DNA of 64,000 bases from Flavobacterium sp. 9 (GCF_002754195.1 NZ_PEEU01000001.1:5890001-5954000), one strand, 5' to 3'; shown: positions 24,878 through 34,328, numbered from the stretch's first letter. The notes: generated from the sequence alone by a model not told the origin. A program made the numbers and translations.

Positions 24878-27265
24878 TCAGAACTTCCACCACTTTTTAT
24901 CCTTGCTTTCAGCTGTATCCGTAGCAGTGTCTGAACCTAAATTCTCGCCTGAAGCAGCTGTGTCATCTTCATCGAATTTTTGATCCTGTGAAGACTTCGC
25001 ATCTGAAAGCGCATTGAGGTCCTGGTCAAATGGATTTTTCTGGGACTTCAAATGAGATTGTAAATCCTGCGAGGAATCTGCACCATCATTCTCATTGGAT
25101 TCTGAAATGGAATTGTCGTCTATTTTTTTAAGGAAGCGGAAATTGAAGTCTATTGGTTTTTCTTTTCCAATTTCAAAAAAGTCGATTGTATATTGGTTTT
25201 TATCCGGATTGACTGCCTTGACTCTCCCTTTTTTAAATACCTCATGCAAGACCAGATCCCCGACAGCAAAAAGCTCCTTGCTTTGCGCATCCGAATTTCT
25301 AACCGGTACTTGAGAGGCCTGCAGTATCTCAGGACTTAATTTGCCTTTACGGATGTAAAATTCCTCGCTGATTTCAAAAAGAAAGCGCGATGGATATTTT
25401 TGGAGCCCCGTGGTGAAATTATATCCTTCCGAATCAGTGATATAAAATCTTTTCTCGGCGCGGGTCACCGCAACGTAAGTAAGCCTTCTTTCTTCCTCAA
25501 TGGCGCGGCTTCTTCTTTCTTTGATCGACAGTGCGCTTGGCAGCACGCCTTCGGTAAAACCGCAGAGAAAAACATACGGGAACTCCAGTCCCTTTGAAAT
25601 GTGGATCGTCATCAGTTTTACCTTGTCCTGATTTTCATTTTGGGTATCCAGATCGGTGTACAGGGCAATTTCCTGCAGGTACTCTTCCACGTTGACGGGC
25701 TCTTTATATTCCTTTTCAAGCAGGAGCATGGAACTGACAAGCTCCTTGATGTTTTCCAGGCGGTCCTCGTCACCGTCTTTCCGGTACAATTCAGCCAGTC
25801 CGCTTCTCTCCAGGATCTCTTTGACCAGATCCGATATGGATTTTGTTTTGGCAACCTCTTTCAGTCCGGCTATTAAATCCAGAAATTCAGCGGCCCCTTT
25901 TTTAGCCAGCTCCTTGTCAGTACTGTTTTGTTCGAGCGCACTCAGAAGGGAAAGGTTTTGCTCGCGTCCCAGATAACTCAGGCGTTCGATAAACTTTTTG
26001 CCAAGACCCCGGGAGGGATGGTTGAACATGCGAAGGAATGAAATATTATCGCCCGTTACAATTAACCTTAAAAGGGATAGAACATCTTTTATTTCTTTTC
26101 TTTCAAAGAATTTAACGCCTCCAAAAATCGTGTAGGGAATATTTTCCTTAATGAGTGACTGCTCTATGTTTCTGGAGATATGATTGGCACGGTACAGTAT
26201 TGTGATATCGGAATATTTTGCCTTCTCGGTTTTAAGGATCTCCTTGATTTCCGAGGCTACCCAGAGGGATTCCTCAAAATCATTTTTGCCGTGAAAATGG
26301 ACCACTTCAAACCCTGCAGGCTTCTCGGTGATCATATCCTTGTCGACCCTTATTTTGTTGTTTTTAATGATGTGGTTGCCAACTTTCAGGATATTGGGAG
26401 TAGAGCGGTAGTTCTGGTTCATGATGATGGTTTCGCAGTCTGGGAACATTTTGTCAAAATCCACCAGGTATTCAGGTTTGGCACCGCGCCACTCGTAAAT
26501 GGTCTGGTCAGGGTCGCCCACCACAAATAAATTCTGATGAACACGCGAGAGCATTTCCACAAGCTCAAACTGGCTGTCGGAGCTGTCCTGGGCCTCATCA
26601 ACTTGTATGTAATGCATGTTTTGCTGCCACTTTACAAGTATCTCATTAAAAGTATTCAGGATGTATACCGTGAAATGTATCAGGTCGTCAAAGTCCAGGG
26701 CATAGTTCCGCTTCTGTTTATCGAGATATTTGTGAAATACCTTAAGTGATAAATCCTCGGTGTTTTCGTCCTCAAAGCTTTTATTGGCCAGAATGTAGCT
26801 TAAATAATCAGATGTGCCTTTTGATTTGGAAATGAACTGCAGGACCTGCTTAAAGGTCAGGTTTTTGGAGTTGATGTCCAGTTCGTTAAACACTTCGCGC
26901 AGAATGGTCTTTTGATCTTCCGCGTCGAGTATGATGAAATTTTTGGGATACTGGATCTTGTTGATTTCCTCGCGCAGAAACCGCACGCAGAATCCATGAT
27001 AGGTGGTGATAAGGCTCACATCATAGGTGTCGCCAATGAGCATTTTGACCCTTTTTTTCATTTCCTGGGCTGCCTTGTTGGTAAAGGTCACACAAAGTAT
27101 GTTGGAGGAGTTGATCCCAAGCCTGTCCACAATATAGGCAAACCTTGAGGTGAGGGCTTTTGTTTTTCCTGATCCGGCCCCGGCAATCACGCGCACATAT
27201 CCTTCGGTAGTTTTCACTGCCGCAAGCTGCTTTTGGTTTAGGTTCTCTAAAATCGGATCAGTCAT
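24878..27265 (-). CDS. UvrD/PcrA-type superfamily 1 DNA helicase
   Basis: A 795-aa SF1A helicase that unwinds DNA 3' to 5' in repair. Q-motif LNQKQLAAV, Walker A GAGSGKT (29-35), motif Ia FTNKAAQEM, motif Ib TYHGFC, motif II VDEAQDSS, motif III VVGDPDQTIYEWRGA, motif IV NYRS, motif V VKLMTIHISKGLEFPYVFLCG and motif VI VAVTRAEKRFY are all present. The last 100 residues are a low-complexity acidic tail after a Tudor-like segment (FAVGDLVLHEVFKKGRV), as in PcrA. It differs from housekeeping UvrD by VDEAQDSS in place of VDEYQDTN. Confidence 0.95.
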   Translation of the reverse strand: MTDPILENLNQKQLAAVKTTEGYVRVIAGAGSGKTKALTSRFAYIVDRLGINSSNILCVTFTNKAAQEMKKRVKMLIGDTYDVSLITTYHGFCVRFLREEINKIQYPKNFIILDAEDQKTILREVFNELDINSKNLTFKQVLQFISKSKGTSDYLSYILANKSFEDENTEDLSLKVFHKYLDKQKRNYALDFDDLIHFTVYILNTFNEILVKWQQNMHYIQVDEAQDSSDSQFELVEMLSRVHQNLFVVGDPDQTIYEWRGAKPEYLVDFDKMFPDCETIIMNQNYRSTPNILKVGNHIIKNNKIRVDKDMITEKPAGFEVVHFHGKNDFEESLWVASEIKEILKTEKAKYSDITILYRANHISRNIEQSLIKENIPYTIFGGVKFFERKEIKDVLSLLRLIVTGDNISFLRMFNHPSRGLGKKFIERLSYLGREQNLSLLSALEQNSTDKELAKKGAAEFLDLIAGLKEVAKTKSISDLVKEILERSGLAELYRKDGDEDRLENIKELVSSMLLLEKEYKEPVNVEEYLQEIALYTDLDTQNENQDKVKLMTIHISKGLEFPYVFLCGFTEGVLPSALSIKERRSRAIEEERRLTYVAVTRAEKRFYITDSEGYNFTTGLQKYPSRFLFEISEEFYIRKGKLSPEILQASQVPVRNSDAQSKELFAVGDLVLHEVFKKGRVKAVNPDKNQYTIDFFEIGKEKPIDFNFRFLKKIDDNSISESNENDGADSSQDLQSHLKSQKNPFDQDLNALSDAKSSQDQKFDEDDTAASGENLGSDTATDTAESKDKKWWKF

Positions 27266-27414
27266 TTTGTTTTTTAGTTTGAAGAAATATTGTTTTTGGA
27301 ATGTATCAGGCTCATTTTACACCTTCGGATAAAATCAAAAATCCTGAAAAGAATTTACCATAAAAATACTAAATTCTTTTCAAGATCTATAAGTGTAATT
27401 ATAGTCTGCCAGTG

Positions 27415-27642
27415 TTAGATATCGGACAGTTTTGAAGGATCAGTGGCCTCGGCAATGCTTTTTCCCTCCGGGTTGTTTTTTTTCTCTGACCCGTCTTGGG
27501 TGTCCTCCTCCTGATAGTCATTCAGGCGGCCGGCTTCTCCGGTTCCTGCTCCGGGCTGCATGCTGCCAGAACCGCTGTACGCGCTGTTGGCATTTTCGTT
27601 GGTATTTTCCTTGTTTTCGTTTGTGTTTTTATTGGTTTCCAT
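27415..27642 (-). CDS. Small hydrophilic, low-complexity protein
   Basis: A 75-aa polar, probably disordered protein (METNKNTNENKENTNENANS, later GSGSMQPGAGTGEAGR). The frame is open from 27690, but I choose Met at 27642, because the upstream part (MSCSKIIKRKPIK) is basic and unlike the rest and lies within the upstream gene. The start overlaps the YdaT-like gene by 14 bp, so the two are probably translated in tandem. The family is unknown. Confidence 0.6.
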   Translation of the reverse strand: METNKNTNENKENTNENANSAYSGSGSMQPGAGTGEAGRLNDYQEEDTQDGSEKKNNPEGKSIAEATDPSKLSDI

Positions 27643-27835
27643 GATTTTCAGTTTTATCGGTTTTCTCTTTATGATTTTTGAGCAGCTCACGGGCCTGCTT
27701 GAGTCCGGTGGCTATAGCAGTTCCTTCTTCTGCGCCGTCCCCAAGCAGGGCATTGGCGATCTCGACAGCCTTTTCCCGGAGTTCAGCGGGCTGGTTTTTA
27801 TAAGATGGGGGATAGTCCCCGTTATGCCAGGGCAT
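27629..27835 (-). CDS. Small YdaT-like protein
   Basis: The 68-aa start MPWHNGDYPPSYKNQPAELR followed by EKAVEIANALLGDGAEEGTAIATGLKQA matches a widespread small family (Bacillus YdaT type: MPW...DYP.S.K.L....R.KA.EIANALLE.G..EG.AIA.). Function is unknown, and members often occur among general stress genes. Its start is 12 bp from the IS982 insertion, whose target site lies between it and the DUF3606 gene. The element may therefore have separated it from its promoter. Confidence 0.75.
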   Translation of the reverse strand: MPWHNGDYPPSYKNQPAELREKAVEIANALLGDGAEEGTAIATGLKQARELLKNHKEKTDKTENHGNQ

Positions 27836-27840
27836 GATAT

Positions 27841-27846
27841 TAATTA
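27841..27846. repeat. Target-site duplication of IS982 element, left
   Basis: TAATTA here and at 28770-28775 directly flank the element. Because the inverted repeat begins AATT, the true length could be 6-8 bp. Confidence 0.65.
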
Positions 27847-28769
27847 ATTCAAGTTGCTAGTTGATTGCTTTATTTAACTGGAGTCCAAATACAAACAATG
27901 TCAGTTTTATCATAAAACCTTCTAATGTTACTGCATGTATAGTTCTTGGAAACATTTTTTTTATGTCGCTTATTGTTGTTTCTACTCTTTTTCTCATTTT
28001 TAACTTTTCTTTTTTTTGCTCTATTGTATCTGTTCGTTTAGCATTTGACTTTCTTTGAATTTTTAATAAAACACATTTTTCCATTAGGGCAAAATCTTCT
28101 AAACCGTAATCAGTATAAGCACTATCTCCATAAATCGATGCTTCAGCAGGCAGCTTATCTATCATTTTTCCTAAAGCTTTTATGTCAGCTGTTTTACCTG
28201 GAGTGAAATGAAACGCTATAGGTATTCCATTTTTAGTTGTCAATAACTGAACTTTTACCCCATAAAAATAGTTTCTCATACTTGCTGTATAGCCTCTGTA
28301 CTTTTTGCCTTTAAGAATCTTAGAGTTTGTAATCCTCATGTTTTTACAAACTGCTACGGGAAATGAATCTATAATGTATTGCATCTCACAACAGAAATCT
28401 TTAAAATAGGAACTTATGGTCTCAAATAATTCATATAGAAGTCTGCCAACTTTATGTAAACGTCTGTTGAACCTGCTCTTATCAAGCATCTTTGGAATAA
28501 ATCCATATTCTTTCATAAACTTAATGGCTGAGCAGTGATTACCATAAAAACTTGTCGAAGAAACAATTGCAGTCAGGATAATTTCGCTATCACTTACATG
28601 TCTTCTTACATCTTCCGGATGATTAATTCCTTGTAAAATATCGTCTATTAAACAAAAAATTGATATAATTTTGTCTTTACAAAGCATGGGTAAGGTTTAT
28701 TGGTTCGCAAAACAAATTTACTGAACCTGTGCTTTGTTTTTTTATTACCTCTAAACTAGCAACTTGAAT
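27847..28769 (-). mobile_element. IS982-family insertion sequence
   Basis: A 923-bp element with perfect terminal inverted repeats of 16 bp (ATTCAAGTTGCTAGTT) and a TAATTA direct repeat on each side. It carries a single intact transposase gene. It entered at the stop codon of the DUF3606 gene and regenerated it: on the minus strand the junction reads AAT AAT TAA. Confidence 0.92.
27857..28687 (-). CDS. IS982-family transposase
   Basis: A 276-aa DDE transposase. Features of the IS982 group are YIIDSFPVAVCKNMRI with the first Asp, YFYGVKVQLLTTKNGIPIAFHFTPG, GDSAYTDYGLED with the second Asp, and KRVETTISDIKKMFPRTIHA with the Glu. It fills almost the whole element. The open frame is complete, so the element may still be active. 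Confidence 0.92.
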   Translation of the reverse strand: MLCKDKIISIFCLIDDILQGINHPEDVRRHVSDSEIILTAIVSSTSFYGNHCSAIKFMKEYGFIPKMLDKSRFNRRLHKVGRLLYELFETISSYFKDFCCEMQYIIDSFPVAVCKNMRITNSKILKGKKYRGYTASMRNYFYGVKVQLLTTKNGIPIAFHFTPGKTADIKALGKMIDKLPAEASIYGDSAYTDYGLEDFALMEKCVLLKIQRKSNAKRTDTIEQKKEKLKMRKRVETTISDIKKMFPRTIHAVTLEGFMIKLTLFVFGLQLNKAIN

Positions 28770-28948
28770 TAATTATTTTCTGCCAGATAATCCCTGACGT
28801 CATCCACTCTGGTGCCTGCGGCTCTCACGGCACTTTTTAATGTTTCCTGCGGCACATTGAACTTTTCAGACCAGTACTGCACCTCATATGATTCGTTTAT
28901 ATTAATCTGCGAATCATCTGCTTTTCCTGTTTTCGTTTTATCATCCAT
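28769..28948 (-). CDS. DUF3606 protein
   Basis: A 59-aa protein beginning MDDKTKTGKADDSQININES, followed by YEVQYWSEKFNVPQETLKSAVRAAGTRVDDVRDYL, a full match to the DUF3606 pattern (D.SRINV.E.YEV.YW...F.V....L..AV...G.....V...L). I start it at Met 28948 because the family begins with MxDDK; the open frame extends to 28984. Its function is unknown. IS982 sits directly at its stop codon, with the stop kept. Confidence 0.8.
   Translation of the reverse strand: MDDKTKTGKADDSQININESYEVQYWSEKFNVPQETLKSAVRAAGTRVDDVRDYLAENN
28770..28775. repeat. Target-site duplication of IS982 element, right
   Basis: TAATTA, partner of 27841-27846. It overlaps the last codons of the DUF3606 gene. Confidence 0.65.
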
Positions 28949-29082
28949 GATTTTTGCATTTTTTAGTTTATCTAAAGTTACCATAACGGTGCAGGAATCC
29001 TGTTATAGGATAAAAGCCGATTTTTACAGGATTGCAATGACGCAGCAGCCGATAAGTCATTTGAAACCGGATCAGTTACTGT

Positions 29083-29703
29083 TTATCTCACCTGACGAAA
29101 AGTAAGGTTGATCCTCGGGAGCACATCGCGGGCTGTTTTAGGAACCTGGTGCTCCCAATACGTATTGGTATGTCCTGCCATCAGCAGAAGGGTTCCATGA
29201 TGCAGGGGTATCTCAATCGGGGCAATGTGCTTGAGGGTTTTATGGCGCAGGCGGAACAGCCGTGTTTCCCCAAAGGTTACCGATGCGATGTTCATGTCTT
29301 TATTGGTACTGGTAGTTTTGTCGCTGTGCCAGCCGACCCCGTCACTGCCGTCCCTGTAGAGATTGAGCAGCACGGCATTAAAATTAATAGCGGTATGCTG
29401 CTCCACGCGTTCCCTGATCTGAAGCAGTTCGGCGGGCCAGTCGGGATTTGATTTTCTTTCGGGCCTTCTTGTCTCGCCGTACCATGTAATCATTCTGGGG
29501 GCAGTGACCACCTTGTCGTACATCGGCATTTCATATTCCCTCCACTGGGAATTATGGTATAAAAAATTATAGTAATAATCGGATTCTTCCTTGCTGAAAA
29601 AATTATCAATCAGCATCAGGTCCGCATCAGGGACGTCAAAAATCCTTTTGCCGCCTTTGCCTGATGAAAAAATTTCGGTATCATCAAACAGCATCATTTT
29701 CAT
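29083..29703 (-). CDS. alkB: AlkB-like 2-oxoglutarate/Fe(II) dioxygenase
   Basis: A 206-aa enzyme of the AlkB family that reverses alkylation damage (1-methyladenine, 3-methylcytosine) by oxidative demethylation. PRMITWYGE is followed by YRDGSDGVGWHSDKTT, which gives the HxD iron ligands, ASVTFGETRLFRLRHK, LLLMAGHTNTYWEHQVPK with the distal His, and RINLTFR, the R-x-N-x-T-F-R signature. I prefer Met at 29703 (MKMMLFDDTEIF) to the frame start at 29727. It is co-oriented with the dinB-dnaE pair, with a gap of about 60 bp. Confidence 0.93.
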   Translation of the reverse strand: MKMMLFDDTEIFSSGKGGKRIFDVPDADLMLIDNFFSKEESDYYYNFLYHNSQWREYEMPMYDKVVTAPRMITWYGETRRPERKSNPDWPAELLQIRERVEQHTAINFNAVLLNLYRDGSDGVGWHSDKTTSTNKDMNIASVTFGETRLFRLRHKTLKHIAPIEIPLHHGTLLLMAGHTNTYWEHQVPKTARDVLPRINLTFRQVR

Positions 29704-29761
29704 AAGTTTTAAATTATACATATACATAAACCATAATCTAAAGAGTCAAATAAAAGCGTTC

Positions 29762-32700
29762 TTAATTACTCATCTTAAGCCTGGGCAGGTTAATTTCATG
29801 TTCCTGCGGGTAAGGCTGGCGGTCGGTCATGCTCACATCTTCCCGCAGCTGTCCATGTACTGTAAACTGGCGGTCATCAGAGTTCGAATACCTGGGATCG
29901 GCAATAAAAGGCATCTTGGCCATTTTAGAAACGGTAATGGTAGGGAAGTGATAATCTACTTCGACATGTCCCAGAAGCAGATAACATCCACCTCCCTGAA
30001 AAGGATATTTGGCCAAGCTGTCTGTAAAATGCGCCGTATCAAAAAAATCTCCATCCGCATCAATCCATGTACCGAAATACATCGCGCCCATTTTCGTTGG
30101 TACATGTTTGCGTGAGATCAGGTAAGCCAGCATTCGAACTGTTTTTTTATGATGTTTTAATAAATCTTTTGCCAATACATCACCTCTGAATTTAGTCTGT
30201 AGCAGATCAAAAGGGGAGCAGGAGACAGGAAAACTTAAAAGCTCAATTTCATCGAAAGCATCTTCAAATTCAGAACGTTCCAGTTTAGGAAGTTCATATT
30301 CCTTTACAGGCTCCTGAATCAGCATAAGGCTTCTGTTCTCGGGCTTGAAATTGACTAGAATCAGCCTTGCAATTACCAGCAATTGATTTTTAGTTTTTCC
30401 GGTAAAACGGAATGCCCCTATAAAAATCAGAATCTGTATCCCTTCGATACCAATCGCAATACGATTGATAAAATCCTCAAGTGATTTATACTCCCCGTTT
30501 TGCTCCCGTTCGGTTTGTATTTGTATTGCTATTTTAGATTCCAGGCTCTGCAGGTGCATAAAGCCCAGATAGACATCTGATCCGTAAAGGGTGGTTTCAA
30601 GCCCGCTTTTGTTCACGCAGGGATTGTGAATTGCAGCCCCTGACATTCTAGCTTCATGAACATACACTTCGGTGCGGTAAAAACCGCCTTGATTATTGAT
30701 CACGGCCACCATGAATTCCACAGGATAGTGCACTTTCAGATAAAGGCTCTGGTAGCTTTCCACGGCATAAGATGCCGAGTGCGCCTTGCAGAAGGAGTAT
30801 CCGGCAAAGGATTCAATCTGGCGGTAAATTTCCTCGCTGAGTTGAAGTGGATGTCCCTGAGCTGCGCACGATACAAAGAAGTTATCTTTTACTTTCTGCA
30901 GTGCTGCCTTGGAGCGTCCTTTCCCTGACATGGCACGCCTGAGGATATCCCCATCTTCTGCGGGCAGTCCGCCATAATGCAAGGCAATTTTAATGACATC
31001 CTCCTGATAAACCATAATCCCGTAGGTTTCCCCAAGCTGCTGCTCAAAAACAGGATGGAAATACTCGAATTTGTCGGGGTAGTTATGTCTGAAAATATAT
31101 TCTTTCATCATGCCTGACTGCGCCACGCCGGGACGTATAATGGAGGAAGCCGCTACAAGGGTTTTGTAATTGTCACATTTCAGGCGACGAAGCAGTCCAC
31201 GCATTGCCGGACTTTCAATATAAAAACAGCCAATTGTATTACCTCGTCCCAAGAACTCATTACACCTCATTTCATTCTTTGAAATTGAGGTATCTCGAAT
31301 ATTAAGACGTATACCACGGTTTTTCTCGATAAGCTTCACACTGTCATCGATATGACCAATCCCTCTTTGACTCAGTATATCGAATTTTTCAAGGCCGATA
31401 TCCTCGGCAATATGCATATCAAAAAGCACAATGGGAAAGCCTTTTGGAGGCATTTCCAGAGGCGAGTAATTGGTAATTGGTTCCTCTGAAATAAGAATAC
31501 CGCAGGAATGCATACTTCTTTGGTTGGGATATTTCTCCAGCAGCATCCCATATTCCTGTACCTGTTTTACCACTTTGTTTGTGGCATGGAGTTCCATTGG
31601 ATTTTTCGCCAGCGTATCGAGTTCTTCCTTTGGAAGCCCGAAAACTTTGCCTACTTCACGAAATATGGATCTGTATTTAAACTCGACATTTGTTCCGCAA
31701 AAGGCAACATGATCATAACCGTAGCGGGAGAATATATATTCGAGTATCGTATCACGTTCTTTCCAGCTCCAGTCAATATCAAAATCAGGAGGACTCTTGC
31801 GATTGAGATTCAAAAAGCGCTCGAAATACAAGTCAAGTTCCAAAGGGCAGATGTCCGTTATGCCCAAACAATAGGCAATGATGCTGTTGGCTCCGCTGCC
31901 CCGCCCAATATGCAGAAATCCTTGGGAATTACTGAAACGGATAATGTCCCAGGTAATGAGAAAATAGCCGCTGAACTGGAGCTGATCAATGACTTTGAGT
32001 TCCTTGAACATACGGGATTTGGCCTCTGCATTGTTTTTGCCATAGCGCCACTCCAATCCCTGCTGCGCCAGGGTGGTCAAAAGGTTAATATCGTCTTTTC
32101 TGTTATTGGTGTAAAATTTTTTATTTTTTGGTGTTGTAAAATCAAATTCAAAATGGCATCCGGCAATTATTTTTTGGGTATTGGCAATGATCCCGGGATA
32201 TTCTGCATAACAGGTGGTCAGCCTTTCGGGCGAGACCATTATTTCGGTTTTCCGGCAGTAATCTGCCGCAGCAAGGCGCGATAAAATTACATTCAGGTCA
32301 ATAGCCCGCAGTATTTTATGCAGCTGGTACTCTGCTTTAGTGCGGAACGTTACAGGCTGGAGTATGACCATGCGGTCTATTTTGGTTTTCCAATCCGTCA
32401 ATATTAGTTTAGACAGCTCTTCGGGGCGGATTCCAATAAACTCGTTTTCCTTTAAAACGTCAGGGACATTTTCCAGAGGATAAATCACAAACACATTTTC
32501 AAACTCAGGCGCATAGGGCGGAAGTGCTGTTTTCTCAAAATTATGACCGGTCAGAAAACGGTTCATTTCCGCAAGCCCCGAAGCATTTTTGGCAAGGCCT
32601 ATAAAGCGGAGCTGGTGATCCGAGCGGAATTCCATTCCTATAAGGGGTTTGATCCCAACATTCTGGCATCCCTTTATAAAATCATAAATTCCCGTTACGG

Positions 32701-32818
32701 TATTGATGTCCGTAAGTGCCATGGCACCCACACCGCAGTCAGCAGCCTTAGATATCAATTCCTCAGTGGGAATGGTACCGTAGCGCAGGGAATGGAAGGA
32801 ATGACAATTGAGATACAT
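29762..32818 (-). CDS. DNA polymerase III alpha-like, error-prone type (DnaE2/ImuC group)
   Basis: A 1018-aa C-family polymerase, shorter than the replicative DnaE. The N-terminal PHP domain (MYLNCHSFHSLRYGTIPTEE, ALTDINTVTG) is followed by the polymerase palm: GRGSGANSIIAYCLGITDICP, PPDFDIDWSW near residue 344 with catalytic Asps, RSMHSCGILIS, SQRGIGHIDD, GIMVYQEDV and FCKAHSASYAVESYQSLYLKVHYP. A C-terminal OB-like segment includes LAYLISRKHVPTKMGAMYFGTW. It overlaps dinB by one base (TAATG), so translation is coupled. Such pairs perform translesion synthesis after DNA damage. Confidence 0.92.
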   Translation of the reverse strand: MYLNCHSFHSLRYGTIPTEELISKAADCGVGAMALTDINTVTGIYDFIKGCQNVGIKPLIGMEFRSDHQLRFIGLAKNASGLAEMNRFLTGHNFEKTALPPYAPEFENVFVIYPLENVPDVLKENEFIGIRPEELSKLILTDWKTKIDRMVILQPVTFRTKAEYQLHKILRAIDLNVILSRLAAADYCRKTEIMVSPERLTTCYAEYPGIIANTQKIIAGCHFEFDFTTPKNKKFYTNNRKDDINLLTTLAQQGLEWRYGKNNAEAKSRMFKELKVIDQLQFSGYFLITWDIIRFSNSQGFLHIGRGSGANSIIAYCLGITDICPLELDLYFERFLNLNRKSPPDFDIDWSWKERDTILEYIFSRYGYDHVAFCGTNVEFKYRSIFREVGKVFGLPKEELDTLAKNPMELHATNKVVKQVQEYGMLLEKYPNQRSMHSCGILISEEPITNYSPLEMPPKGFPIVLFDMHIAEDIGLEKFDILSQRGIGHIDDSVKLIEKNRGIRLNIRDTSISKNEMRCNEFLGRGNTIGCFYIESPAMRGLLRRLKCDNYKTLVAASSIIRPGVAQSGMMKEYIFRHNYPDKFEYFHPVFEQQLGETYGIMVYQEDVIKIALHYGGLPAEDGDILRRAMSGKGRSKAALQKVKDNFFVSCAAQGHPLQLSEEIYRQIESFAGYSFCKAHSASYAVESYQSLYLKVHYPVEFMVAVINNQGGFYRTEVYVHEARMSGAAIHNPCVNKSGLETTLYGSDVYLGFMHLQSLESKIAIQIQTEREQNGEYKSLEDFINRIAIGIEGIQILIFIGAFRFTGKTKNQLLVIARLILVNFKPENRSLMLIQEPVKEYELPKLERSEFEDAFDEIELLSFPVSCSPFDLLQTKFRGDVLAKDLLKHHKKTVRMLAYLISRKHVPTKMGAMYFGTWIDADGDFFDTAHFTDSLAKYPFQGGGCYLLLGHVEVDYHFPTITVSKMAKMPFIADPRYSNSDDRQFTVHGQLREDVSMTDRQPYPQEHEINLPRLKMSN

Positions 32819-34002
32819 TAGTCTGATTTACGTTTTAAAATTTCATTTTTATTGTTGGGTTTAAACGATGCTCCGGCGCAGCGCATTACCGCATCAAACC
32901 CGTAACGTGTTTTCATCCGGTCCATGGCCTGATAGAGAGCAAGCATTTCTTCGGTATCCTGAAAAAGATCGATCTGGTAGGTGCCTCGGACCAGCCCGCT
33001 GAACCTTACCCCGATAAGACGAAGCCTCATTCGGCGCTGGTATAATTTCTCAAAGAGATCCGTAACGGTCTGGGTCAGGATATGATCGGCCGAGGTATAC
33101 TGCACACGGCATTGTTTGGTCTCGGTATCAAAATTGGCATAACGGATTTTAACGGTTACCGTTGAGGTCAGCCACTCTTCAGAGCGCAGCTGAAAGGCTA
33201 GTTTTTCCACCATACCCAATATTACTCTTTTGAGTTTTGGAATATCGATGGTATCCTGAGAAAAGGTATGTTCCGTAGATATGGACTTTCTTTCGGTATA
33301 AGGCTCTACGGGATTATGATCTATGCCATTGGCTTTCTTCCAAAGTTCGGACCCGTTTTTACCAATCATCTGCTGCAGTACTTCGCATGGCATTTTGGAA
33401 AGGGTTTCAATTTTTCTGATACCGATTCTTGACAGCAACTGAAATGTCTTTTCACCTACCATGGGTATTTTCTGAACGGATAAGGGATTTAAAAAAGACT
33501 GCACTAAATGTTCAGGAATCTCCAGATTCTGTTTCTGTTTTCCTTCCCCGGTTCCAATTTTGGACACGGTCTTGTTGATGGACAATGCAAAGGTTAGGGG
33601 AAGGCCCGTTTCTTTTATAATGGTCTGGGCGAGTTCACTCGTCCATTTGTAGCTGCCGTGGAATTTGTCCATACCGGTAATGTCCAGATAAAATTCATCG
33701 ATGCTGGCTTTCTCCACCACGGGCGCTTTTTCCTGAATGATCTCGGTAATGTCGTGCGAGAGCCTGGAATATAATTCCATGTCGCCCTTCATGATTTTGG
33801 CCTGCGGGCAGAGTTTGGTGGCCAGATGGATCGGCATGGCAGAGCGAACCCCGAAACGCCTGGCTTCATAAGAGCAGGAAGCCACAACGCCTCTTTCGCC
33901 TCCGCCGATAATAAGCGGTATTCCCTGAAGCTCGGAATTAGTCAGTCTTTCGCAGGACACGAAAAATGTATTCATATCGATATGTACAATTGACCTTTCC
34001 AT
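32818..34002 (-). CDS. dinB: Y-family DNA polymerase IV (DinB)
   Basis: A 394-aa translesion polymerase. HIDMNTFFVSCE supplies the first catalytic Asp (Asp9), SYEARRFGVRSAMP is the fingers motif, and KASIDEFYLDITG holds Asp102 and Glu103. IPMVGEKTFQLLSRIGIRKIETL is the helix-hairpin-helix thumb, and the little-finger domain follows (ISTEHTFSQDT). No clear beta-clamp peptide is seen at the end. It is the first gene of the dinB-dnaE operon. A small inverted repeat, TACG-gat-CGTA, lies 32 nt upstream and could be a damage-response operator. Confidence 0.94.
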   Translation of the reverse strand: MERSIVHIDMNTFFVSCERLTNSELQGIPLIIGGGERGVVASCSYEARRFGVRSAMPIHLATKLCPQAKIMKGDMELYSRLSHDITEIIQEKAPVVEKASIDEFYLDITGMDKFHGSYKWTSELAQTIIKETGLPLTFALSINKTVSKIGTGEGKQKQNLEIPEHLVQSFLNPLSVQKIPMVGEKTFQLLSRIGIRKIETLSKMPCEVLQQMIGKNGSELWKKANGIDHNPVEPYTERKSISTEHTFSQDTIDIPKLKRVILGMVEKLAFQLRSEEWLTSTVTVKIRYANFDTETKQCRVQYTSADHILTQTVTDLFEKLYQRRMRLRLIGVRFSGLVRGTYQIDLFQDTEEMLALYQAMDRMKTRYGFDAVMRCAGASFKPNNKNEILKRKSD

Positions 34003-34328
34003 ACTCTTCTCATTTTATACAGGACAAAATTAGTACGGATCGTAACATTTTTTACAGCTTATTATGTTCTAATTTATAACAAAATTAATTAGTCATTTTT
34101 TTCTTATAGGGCAAATACCCGTAAATATTGAATTTCTGAAGATAAAAGGGCTGAAAAGAAATAGTTAAAAGTTTTTTTTTAATGTGTTTTTTCCTAATTA
34201 TGAATTATCTTTACTACCCTTAATTCTATTTTGGAATATTTAATGCCCTTACTTTTACATCGCCTGTAAATTGAAAATGCCATTTTGCTTTAGCAAAATC
34301 TCTTATCATTAATATAATTTTTTTTATT
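34003..34328. other. Divergent intergenic region between dinB and a response regulator
   Basis: 326 bp of AT-rich DNA holding both promoters. The only distinct structure I see is the inverted repeat at 34034-34044. No exact TAnnTTTG box was found on either strand. Confidence 0.5.
34034..34044. promoter_or_regulatory. Candidate SOS-type operator upstream of dinB
   Basis: TACG-GAT-CGTA is a perfect inverted repeat with a 3-bp centre, 32 nt upstream of the dinB start. Binding by a LexA-like protein is a guess from position. Confidence 0.35.

Noticed and set aside
31508..32284. 258-codon plus-strand open frame antisense to the dnaE-like gene
   Set aside because: The minus-strand frame has complete PHP and polymerase motifs here, and the antisense product shows no family features.
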